DNA from: Campylobacterota bacterium
GTDB taxonomy: Bacteria; Campylobacterota; Campylobacteria; Campylobacterales; SZUA-545
Direction of reading: 5' to 3'
Length of the DNA: 6,250 nucleotides
NCBI GenBank assembly: GCA_030836705.1
Contig: JAUPLZ010000275.1
Coordinates: 1-6,250 of the forward strand
Below are positions 1 through 6,207 of the stretch, piece by piece. Positions within the stretch are counted from its first letter, which is position 1, and every line of letters begins with the position of its first letter. The notes under the pieces are model-generated. The model was not told the DNA's origin. It saw nothing but the letters and a program-made list of their open reading frames with translations, and did no database searches. A program made the translations under genes and the position numbers.

Positions 1-927
1 ATTTTTCATAAGGGTATCCCTCATAAGCCTGCAAGTAACGGTAACGCTATCTGCATCAAGATTATTTTTAATTGCATTTAAAAACGAATCAGAATCTTTT
101 ATCTGCCTTAAAAACTTATCTTTATCTATGTTTCCATTTTCAAAGAATTTATCAACGACTATGCTTTGTGCTACATTTATATTATAATCAATCATGCTTA
201 TATCCAACCCAAGCTCACGGCACTTTTGCGCCAAAACCATAACCTCTTTGTCAATGCCGAGATTATGCGGCTTTATCATGCTACCTTGCTCTCTAAATTC
301 AAGAGTAAGCAGATGCGCCGCTCTCTCTAAACCATTCGACATGTTTTTCAAATTAACAAGCGTTAAAAGTTCTCTGTTTACGAGAGCTAACGCCTGCTTC
401 TGTAAATCGGTAAATTCGTTATTATTTCTACCTTCATATATATGACGAAACAAGTTTTCAGCGAGTTTTTTTCCTACATAGTTGGCAACCGAAGTTCGCC
501 CCCAAGATTTAAAATCTTCAATATTAAATTTTTTATCGTTAAACAACGAATTTTCAAGCTTAAAAACAATCGTATCAAGAGCTACCTGATTTGATATTTT
601 AAGCTTTGAATCAAGAGAATCGCGAATTATCTCCGCATTCTTTTCGCCAAAAATCACGACAAGATTTTCATTAAGTTCCTCTTCATACCCAAGCGACGCG
701 GCGATAATCTTAATATCTTCTTCGCTTACATGAATGTTTTTATGAAGAGGATGTTCGCTTTTATCAAGAAACTCCAAAGTATCGCGAACCAAGAAAACAT
801 CAAACATTGCGATGACCTCTTCTCTTACCTCTAAAGGTATCTCTCTAAGCTTAGCTTCAAGCTCACTCATAGAGAGAGAGCTCTTGTAAGCTTCAATCAG
901 TTTGTTATATTCAGTAGTTGCATCCAT
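1..927 (-). CDS. Uncharacterised mostly helical protein, first 309 residues (3' end outside window)
   Basis: An uninterrupted minus-strand frame runs from the ATG at 927 to the left edge, with a codon boundary exactly at base 1, so the C-terminus is missing. The start is fixed by AAGGTGA five bases upstream. The protein begins MDATTEYNKLIEAYKSSLSM. It is rich in Leu, Glu, Lys, Asn and Asp, with long predicted helices such as SELEAKLREIPLEVREEV (about 21-38). It has few aromatic residues and only two cysteines in the visible part (CREL and TCRL, both late). There is no signal peptide, membrane segment, Walker motif or recognisable catalytic signature. A conspicuous segment is FKSWGRTSVANYVGKKL (about 140-156), with a lone Trp, followed by the asparagine run GRNNN. 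It is the third gene in the row and has its own promoter candidate. I assign no function. A structural or regulatory protein of the same mobile element is a guess from location only. Confidence 0.8.
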   Translation of the reverse strand, partial: MDATTEYNKLIEAYKSSLSMSELEAKLREIPLEVREEVIAMFDVFLVRDTLEFLDKSEHPLHKNIHVSEEDIKIIAASLGYEEELNENLVVIFGEKNAEIIRDSLDSKLKISNQVALDTIVFKLENSLFNDKKFNIEDFKSWGRTSVANYVGKKLAENLFRHIYEGRNNNEFTDLQKQALALVNRELLTLVNLKNMSNGLERAAHLLTLEFREQGSMIKPHNLGIDKEVMVLAQKCRELGLDISMIDYNINVAQSIVVDKFFENGNIDKDKFLRQIKDSDSFLNAIKNNLDADSVTVTCRLMRDTLMKN

Positions 928-932
928 AGTAA

Positions 933-939
933 TCACCTT
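933..939 (-). promoter_or_regulatory. Ribosome binding site of the 309+ residue gene
   Basis: AAGGTGA on the minus strand lies five bases before the ATG at 927. It supports that start over a GTG four bases into the same leader (codon at 936-934), which would overlap the binding site itself. Confidence 0.65.
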
Positions 940-953
940 ATTATCGAGATAAA

Positions 954-1001
954 TTGCTTAATTATAATAGCTTTATAATAAAACAATCCTTAATTAAGCA
1001 A
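954..1001. promoter_or_regulatory. 11-bp inverted repeat overlapping a TATAAT box, possible operator
   Basis: The sequence ttgcttaatta (954-964) is exactly the reverse complement of taattaagcaa (991-1001), with a 26-base spacer. The inner arm overlaps the TATAAT (966-961 on the minus strand) that best serves the gene starting at 927. Two symmetrical half-sites flanking or overlapping a promoter are typical of a repressor-binding site or looped operator. As RNA the arms could also form a stem, but no T-run follows. Confidence 0.45.
961..989 (-). promoter_or_regulatory. Promoter candidate for the 309+ residue gene
   Basis: On the minus strand TATAAT lies at 966-961. A weak upstream hexamer GGATTG (989-984) is 17 bases away. 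A second possible box, TATAAA, is at 977-972. Initiation would fall near 954, leaving a leader of about 27 bases. The leader contains a short dyad, ttatc at 941-945 and gataa at 948-952, just before the ribosome binding site. Confidence 0.45.
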
Positions 1002-1002
1002 C

Positions 1003-1019
1003 GCTTCTTAAAGAGAAGC
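1003..1019 (-). terminator. Weak hairpin after the 72-residue gene
   Basis: The bases gcttct (1003-1008) and agaagc (1014-1019) form a 6-bp stem with a 5-base loop, 38 bases beyond the small gene's stop. On the minus strand the stem is followed by GTTGCTTAATT, not a proper T-run, so this is at best a weak or processing hairpin. On the plus strand a T5 run occurs only after a 10-base gap. Confidence 0.25.
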
Positions 1020-1056
1020 AGAGGAATGTCTTTTTAAACTTAGAACTACCGTTATC

Positions 1057-1275
1057 TCACATATATACAGATCTTTGCACTGCCGCATGCAGCTCTAATA
1101 TCTCATTTTCATTAAATTGAGCCTCTAAATCAGCTAAAGACGGATAGCCAAGTATATGCCACCCGACAAGTATTTTATCGCCGAATTGAACAATATCGCG
1201 ATTTTTATATTTCTCTTCGCCGTAAATTGATTTAACAAATTTAACTTCTTGCTCATCAATAATCTGTCCCGCCAT
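1057..1275 (-). CDS. Small hypothetical protein, 72 residues
   Basis: I do not recognise this protein. The frame extends upstream to 1380, but the ATG at 1275 is the clear start: AAAAGGAG lies 5 bases before it, and the upstream extension is only translated promoter and GC-rich spacer. The protein begins MAGQIIDEQEVKFV and ends LHAAVQRSVYM. It is soluble-looking, charged, and lacks a signal peptide, membrane segment or cysteine. The middle (FGDKILVGWHILGYP, residues 31-45) is hydrophobic with aromatic and glycine residues, perhaps a small beta unit. The last third (about 46-68) looks like one acidic amphipathic helix. It lies 162 bases after the helicase stop and 129 bases before the next start, all on the same strand. 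Its own AT-rich promoter is likely, so it could be expressed separately from the helicase. A small regulator or partner protein of the element is possible, but nothing in the sequence proves it. Confidence 0.75.
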   Translation of the reverse strand: MAGQIIDEQEVKFVKSIYGEEKYKNRDIVQFGDKILVGWHILGYPSLADLEAQFNENEILELHAAVQRSVYM

Positions 1276-1280
1276 AAAAG

Positions 1281-1288
1281 CTCCTTTT
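1281..1288 (-). promoter_or_regulatory. Ribosome binding site deciding the 72-residue gene start
   Basis: On the minus strand AAAAGGAG is followed by five bases (CTTTT) and then ATG at 1275. This near-ideal Shine-Dalgarno site favours the internal ATG over the longer frame opening at 1380. Confidence 0.75.
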
Positions 1289-1292
1289 GTAT

Positions 1293-1340
1293 TTTTAAAA
1301 GTATAATAAATATATAATAAAATATAACTTAAATATAACT
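1293..1340 (-). promoter_or_regulatory. AT-rich promoter candidate for the 72-residue gene
   Basis: This stretch is almost pure A/T. On the minus strand TATACT lies at 1305-1300, which would start transcription near 1293 and leave a leader of about 18 bases containing the ribosome binding site. No good -35 box is present; upstream there are periodic T-rich runs and several alternative TATAT-like boxes, as is usual in promoters of AT-rich epsilonproteobacteria. The exact box cannot be chosen from sequence alone. Confidence 0.4.
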
Positions 1341-1433
1341 GCCTACCCCACCATCCCCCGCAAAGCGAAAAGCCGTACAAGCAGGCGATGTTCCTTATAT
1401 CCCCACCCCGAAGTGGCGAGGGCTTACGGAACG
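1341..1433 (-). other. GC-rich structured intergenic block, possible small RNA or DNA-processing site
   Basis: The first 90 bases of this block (1341-1430) contain 54 G/C, while the 60 bases to its left (1281-1340) contain only 7. Several dyads are visible: ccgta(ca)agc at 1373-1382 pairs with gcttacgg at 1422-1429; gttcc at 1390-1394 pairs with ggaac at 1428-1432, which excludes the first pairing; ccac at 1403-1406 pairs with gtgg at 1413-1416; and cgc-aaa-gcg lies at 1359-1367. The 7-mer ccccacc occurs twice, at 1346-1352 and 1401-1407. Read on the minus strand the block is G-rich, with runs such as CGGGGTGGGG and GCGGGGGATGGTGGGG. It directly follows the helicase stop. It could be a structured 3' end or processed RNA, a leader of the small gene, or an origin-like DNA site. 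No T-run follows, so it is not a standard terminator. Confidence 0.45.
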
Positions 1434-1437
1434 GATG

Positions 1438-4400
1438 TTAAAGATTGACTACCTGTTCGCTAGAGGGCTCACATATGAAGCCAAGAGAACTCTTTGCGTC
1501 TCTTATATCATCTTCACTCAAGGAGACATTGATAATATCAGCAATTAAGTTCTCTTGATTTTTTAAAGCCAAAACATCCATCATTCTACGCAATCCATCG
1601 TCACTAAATACGACCGCATCCACTTTTCTATCCCATTTTCCGCCGAAGAGCTCAAAAATTTTTTCAAATTTTAAATAATCACTGCGCTCTAGCTGATTAT
1701 TTAAAACAAAACATTTCCCGATGATTAAAAAGTCAATCTTTTCAATAACGCTCAAATCAACCCTTTTTTTCGCTAAAATATCCGCAGTAGCAATACTGCT
1801 ATCCGCGTCAGCCCAATCGTTAACGATATTGGTTTTTACGGTCTCAACTGCGTCTCTATCTTTTGTTTTTTTTGTATTTTTATTTTTATCTTCACTCTTT
1901 AATTCGCTTACTACAATCTTGTAGCGTGATTTTAAGAGTTGTAGTTCATCCTCTTTCGGGAAAGCCTTACCCATGCTTTCAAGAGCCGGAAGCTCTTTTA
2001 AAATCAATTTATTTTGGTTTAAAAATTTTTCATAATTAATAGACACTTCATCAAGTTTGTTTGATAACTTAGTGCAAAGCCCACCCGCGCTTTGATCGTT
2101 AATTGAAAAAGTCACTATGTACTCATCGCTTGCCATGGAGATAACAACTTGCATTAAATTATCTTTATATGCCAAATATTTCTGAATACTTAAGTCAAAT
2201 CCTGCGAAATTTCCAATTTCTGCAAACTTCTCACCACTTTTAAACAACTCTTTAGCAGCAGAAATAAGGCGTTCACCCGCCTCCTCTCTGCTATCATATT
2301 CTCTACCATCTATATAAATTTTAAAGCCCGTAAAGTTCTTTAAATTCTTATTAGATATGCCTTTGGATTTATTATCAGATTTTAATTTTTCAAGCTCCAA
2401 TCTATCCGATTCAAGCTCATTTTTATATGCGGCGCAACTTCCAACATCCGCCTTATAATGAGCATCCCTCTCATCAAAAGAGCCTAACTGCCTCTTATAA
2501 TATTCTATTCTCGCCTCTCTGTCATAAAGACCTCTGTTGAAGTTTTTCTTTACAGCTTCAAGCTTGCCGATGTCTCGCTTAAGCTTCACCTCTTCCATAA
2601 CCAATGGATTTCCGCTCGCCGCCGCTTTCATCTCAGCGGCATTAGCCGCCTCGCCGTTAACATCTTCAACTTCTCTGTCTTTAATCTCTCCGGATCGTAT
2701 TTGAGCGATAAATTTCGCCTTAGCTTCTATCTTCTCCCACAACCCGCTATCAAGCGTGTTTTTAGTAGCATATCTATTTATCTCAACCTCAAAATTCCCG
2801 CCTCGCTCTTTCGCATCGGCAATTACTTTCTCAAGAGAATCGCCTTTAAGCCCAAGTTCTTCGGCAATTGATTTAAGCTTTTCGTTCTCTTTAAGAGCGG
2901 CCAAAGAGTACCCGCTCTCCCTAATCGTCTTATACAGTAAAAAGAGAAGATTTCCTTGTCTAATTATCCGCCCTTCCCTTTGTTCAAGATCGGAAGGTCT
3001 CCATGGCACATCAAGATGATGCAACCCGACAAGTCTCTTTTGAACATTCATGCCGGCACCCATCTTTGATGTACTGCCAAGCAAAAATCTTATTCTTCCT
3101 CCATTTACTTTAGCAAAAAGCTCCTCTTTTTGCAGAGGAGTTTTTGCATCATGAATAAAAGCTATTTCATCATAAGGTATTCCATTTGAAATAAGCTTTG
3201 ATTTAATATCATCATAGACGCTGAATTTACTATTTAAAGCTTCAATGTCGTCAGGAGAGATTTCATCAAGCTCTTTTATTGCATTCTCATCCCCGGCATC
3301 CGCCGCCTCAATAAGCGCTTTAATCCTAGCCTTCTCACCCGCTACCGCTTCTTTGGGTGTAGAGAGGTCACAGAATATAAGCTGAACCCCTTTAAGAGCA
3401 TCCCATTTTTTATACATCTCTAACATATCAAAAATGGATTTATTAATCTTAGAACCCTCAAAGTCATCATAAGAATCACCCAAAAGCCTCATATCAAGAG
3501 AGGCTTTTTTGGCATGGCCCATGATAACAAGCATGTTATCATCGCCTTTTTGTGGTTTGCCTTTTGGCAAATTCTCACTTCTGTAAACTAAGCTATTTTC
3601 ATCATAGCTTCCATATTCATCGGCAACCCCAATAAACCGCGCTTGTTCGTCACTTCTATCAACAATGATATTATTAGGCTTGCCATCTTTAACCTTGGGT
3701 AAATCTAAAACCTTACCCTCTTTTGCGAGCTGTTTTTGCACCATATCAATGTTCACAACATCCGCAAAAGTAGAGTAAGCCCCGATAAGCTCCGGCATAT
3801 TTTTAAATTTAGACAACCTTGTTGATAATTTATACTGCGCACTCGCTGTTAATTCCCAATCAGTCGTGATATCGGCGTATTGTTTAACCCAAGCGTCAAA
3901 GTGCCCTAGCCCTTGAGCTTTTAACTCTTCGCTCAATAAATATCTCTTAAGCGTAAACATCTCCGCGATACTGTTGCTTATAGGCGTACCCGTCAAAACT
4001 ATTAAATTTTTATTTCCCGTCTTTTCCAAAAGACTCTGCGTTTTAATATACATATCAAACGCTTTTTGACTTCCCTCAGGGTTTCCTAACCCTTTTGCCA
4101 ATCTCTGCAAAGAGGTATGAAACCCCAAATTTTTAAATTCATGAAACTCATCGACAATCATGGCGTCAATACCAAGCTCTAAAAAGCTCATATTATCGTC
4201 TTTTGTTTTGTTGATAAGATTTTGTAGCTTATATTCAAGCTTTTGCTGCGTTAATTGCCACTGCTTAGCAGTCATGCCATGTTTGCCATCCTCAAGCCTT
4301 AAAGAATTAAGTGCATCTCGAATCTCGTCAATCTGATTTTGAATAAATCTGATTTCAAAATCCCTGTCATTCTCGATTTTTCCCAAATGAGAATGAGAAA

Positions 4401-6207
4401 TAATAACCCCGTCATACCCGCCGGTAGCAATTCTCGACATAAGAAGTTTTCTCCTAGAAGGAGTAAAATCTTTTTCTGTCGGAACCAATAAATTAGCGTT
4501 TGGATACAACTCCAACCACTCTTTAGCCCATTGTGAAACAAGATGCTTAGGAACAACAACAAGCGGCTTATTAGCCTTTCCTACCCTCTTGAGTTCCATG
4601 GCACTAGCAATAGCAGTGAAAGTCTTCCCGCTCCCTACGGTATGATCAAATAATACCCGCCCGCTCTGCAACACTCGCCAAACACCGTTTTTCTGATGCG
4701 GGCGTAAATCTATAACGCCATTGTCAACTTTACCCGTAAATTTTAAATGTTGTCCGTCAAACTCTCGTTTTGCGTAAACATTAAATTTATCATTATACAT
4801 CCTGCCCAGACGCTCCCGTCGTTCGGCACTCTCCCAAATCCACTCACTCCATCTCTCTTTAATCAAATCTACTTTATCATTCGCCGCAGTAGTCTCATCA
4901 TGATTTACCTCTTTTCTCGCATCGCTTCCGCTTCCAATCGTATCATAAACCGTAAGCTGCCTATTGTTTAATGCAGCCAAAAGTATATCGCCTACATCTT
5001 TCCTTTTTGTGCCGTATTCTTCGGCATTTTTGCTGCTAACGCGAAAATCCCCAAGGTTCCATGCGGCATTAAGCGGAGTGTAAAAACAGCTAAAGTCTTT
5101 TTCATACCCCGTAATCTCTCTAACAAAATCTTTTAAATCCATAGCGGGAATCCACCCGGCTCCGCAAGCAACGCTTATGTCAATAGCTGGAATATCCGCA
5201 GGTATAACATCCTCTAAAGCCTCTAAATTTCTCTGAATTTGAGTTTGAGAATATTTCTCTTTTACATTTCCGCTAAGGTAACTTTCTCTTGTTACCCAGC
5301 CTTCATTCGGATCATCAAAAATAAAGCCGTTATCACTTAAATAAGCTTCAATATCACGCTCATCTTTTTTAAGCAGCGTAGCCATATAATGAATATCAAC
5401 ATATGTCTTCTCGCCTAGGCAGATACTAAGTGCGTCTTCATACGATTTGGCGCTCTGAGGCGCACGATAAGGCGTTTGTGTTCTTTTAAAAAAGATATCC
5501 GCCTTAGAGGCGCTCTCTTTTATGGCATTAATGCCATTTTTTTTAGCAACCGCCGCACTTATCCCCTTGTCATATTTTTTCTCTAGCGACAGAAGAAAAG
5601 GGGAATTAACATCATCTTCAAAAAGGCGGGCATTAGTGCTCCTGCTTAAGTAGCCAAACTCTTTAACAAATTTGTCATACTCTTTATTAAGAGAAGACCT
5701 AAGATTTTCAATTTCTAAATCTGTCGCGGAATCATCAAGCTGTTTGCCTCTTAACTTAGAGCCAACTTCTGCTATCTTTATCATTCCTTTTATTTTTTGA
5801 ATTTCGTTTTCACTAAGTTCAACCTCGCTCCCTTTAGAGTCGGTTCGCGTTGTTATCTCTTCAACAATACTCTCGCCGTTTATATCCGGCAACCTCTTGT
5901 AAATTTTTTCATCATTAATAAAATATGAGTTAATACGCGCATTGCTGCTCATTTTTTCACCGCTTTTCTGCGCCAAATTTGCCGCTAAAGCGTTGTGCCT
6001 TCTCCACATAATAGCACTAGAAGAGCTTATTGAAGACTCGGTTGCTGCTACTTTGGAATAAGAGTATTTTCCTGCGTAGTAGTTAATAAATCGCGGCAAG
6101 CCATCAATAGCCTCATTTAAAAGCTTTTGGGTATCTGGGGCAAGTATGGCACTATGTACCGCGGGGATGAGCCGGGGCTTGTTGCTAGAGAGGGACAAGA
6201 TACCCAA
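1438..6207 (-). CDS. Giant SF2/SNF2-type helicase, C-terminal part of a DarB-like methylase-helicase; 5' end interrupted
   Basis: The open frame gives 1589 residues from a TTG at 6207. An ATP-dependent DNA translocase core is complete: LRPHQ entry motif (501-505), Walker A VGSGKT (524-529), motif Ia VVVPKH (550-555), DEFH box (686-689), motif III LTGTP (738-742), motif IV VQLIFCD (941-947), motif V GSTSKMGAGMNVQ (1044-1056) and motif VI QREGRIIRQGN (1076-1086). Upstream, GWIPAMDLKDFV (351-362), YGTKR (398-402) and WSEWIW (453-458) match my recall of mobile-element methylase-helicases (phage P1 DarB/COG4646 type), as does GEAANAAEMKAAASGNPL (1185-1202) after the core. Family members usually carry an N-terminal N6-adenine methyltransferase with an NPPF/NPPY motif; none is present. 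The C-terminus holds a lysine-rich linker (about 1438-1452) and a QLERSDY...FGGKWDRK module (about 1500-1550). The TTG start is doubtful: it has no ribosome binding site, it lies inside an inverted repeat, and the frame meets a TAA at 6214-6216. I treat the gene as 5'-truncated by the edge structure. A role in anti-restriction or element DNA processing is inferred. Confidence 0.9.
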   Translation of the reverse strand: MGILSLSSNKPRLIPAVHSAILAPDTQKLLNEAIDGLPRFINYYAGKYSYSKVAATESSISSSSAIMWRRHNALAANLAQKSGEKMSSNARINSYFINDEKIYKRLPDINGESIVEEITTRTDSKGSEVELSENEIQKIKGMIKIAEVGSKLRGKQLDDSATDLEIENLRSSLNKEYDKFVKEFGYLSRSTNARLFEDDVNSPFLLSLEKKYDKGISAAVAKKNGINAIKESASKADIFFKRTQTPYRAPQSAKSYEDALSICLGEKTYVDIHYMATLLKKDERDIEAYLSDNGFIFDDPNEGWVTRESYLSGNVKEKYSQTQIQRNLEALEDVIPADIPAIDISVACGAGWIPAMDLKDFVREITGYEKDFSCFYTPLNAAWNLGDFRVSSKNAEEYGTKRKDVGDILLAALNNRQLTVYDTIGSGSDARKEVNHDETTAANDKVDLIKERWSEWIWESAERRERLGRMYNDKFNVYAKREFDGQHLKFTGKVDNGVIDLRPHQKNGVWRVLQSGRVLFDHTVGSGKTFTAIASAMELKRVGKANKPLVVVPKHLVSQWAKEWLELYPNANLLVPTEKDFTPSRRKLLMSRIATGGYDGVIISHSHLGKIENDRDFEIRFIQNQIDEIRDALNSLRLEDGKHGMTAKQWQLTQQKLEYKLQNLINKTKDDNMSFLELGIDAMIVDEFHEFKNLGFHTSLQRLAKGLGNPEGSQKAFDMYIKTQSLLEKTGNKNLIVLTGTPISNSIAEMFTLKRYLLSEELKAQGLGHFDAWVKQYADITTDWELTASAQYKLSTRLSKFKNMPELIGAYSTFADVVNIDMVQKQLAKEGKVLDLPKVKDGKPNNIIVDRSDEQARFIGVADEYGSYDENSLVYRSENLPKGKPQKGDDNMLVIMGHAKKASLDMRLLGDSYDDFEGSKINKSIFDMLEMYKKWDALKGVQLIFCDLSTPKEAVAGEKARIKALIEAADAGDENAIKELDEISPDDIEALNSKFSVYDDIKSKLISNGIPYDEIAFIHDAKTPLQKEELFAKVNGGRIRFLLGSTSKMGAGMNVQKRLVGLHHLDVPWRPSDLEQREGRIIRQGNLLFLLYKTIRESGYSLAALKENEKLKSIAEELGLKGDSLEKVIADAKERGGNFEVEINRYATKNTLDSGLWEKIEAKAKFIAQIRSGEIKDREVEDVNGEAANAAEMKAAASGNPLVMEEVKLKRDIGKLEAVKKNFNRGLYDREARIEYYKRQLGSFDERDAHYKADVGSCAAYKNELESDRLELEKLKSDNKSKGISNKNLKNFTGFKIYIDGREYDSREEAGERLISAAKELFKSGEKFAEIGNFAGFDLSIQKYLAYKDNLMQVVISMASDEYIVTFSINDQSAGGLCTKLSNKLDEVSINYEKFLNQNKLILKELPALESMGKAFPKEDELQLLKSRYKIVVSELKSEDKNKNTKKTKDRDAVETVKTNIVNDWADADSSIATADILAKKRVDLSVIEKIDFLIIGKCFVLNNQLERSDYLKFEKIFELFGGKWDRKVDAVVFSDDGLRRMMDVLALKNQENLIADIINVSLSEDDIRDAKSSLGFICEPSSEQVVNL

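Noticed and set aside
194..445. Plus-strand open frame of 83 codons
   Set aside because: It lies antisense inside the well-supported minus-strand gene at 1-927, has no ribosome binding site, and its composition is that of a shadow frame.
1003..1019. Strong intrinsic terminator between the small gene and the third gene
   Set aside because: The stem is only 6 bp and no T-run follows on the transcribed strand, so it is listed only as a weak candidate.
1276..1380. N-terminal extension of the 72-residue protein
   Set aside because: The extension would translate the A/T promoter tract and GC-rich spacer, and the internal ATG has a near-ideal ribosome binding site.
1721..1924. Plus-strand open frame of 67 codons, Phe/Ser-rich and hydrophobic
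   Set aside because: It is the complement of the lysine-rich linker region of the helicase; the apparent membrane-like character comes from translating T-rich antisense sequence.
2756..3019. Plus-strand open frame of 87 codons
   Set aside because: It is antisense to the conserved motif VI region of the helicase, with no start signal.
4299..4562. Minus-strand open frame of 87 codons in another frame
   Set aside because: It is fully nested in the helicase between Walker A and the DEFH box, where the helicase frame is clearly conserved.
4747..4971. Plus-strand open frame of 74 codons
   Set aside because: It is antisense to the conserved WSEWIW and YGTKR part of the helicase.
6159..6175. Resemblance of the spacer (cgcggggatgagccg) to the 3' half of type I-E CRISPR repeats
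   Set aside because: There is one copy only, the 5' stem half (CCCCGCG) is missing, and no repeat-spacer periodicity or cas gene is present. It is probably chance or part of the chimeric segment.
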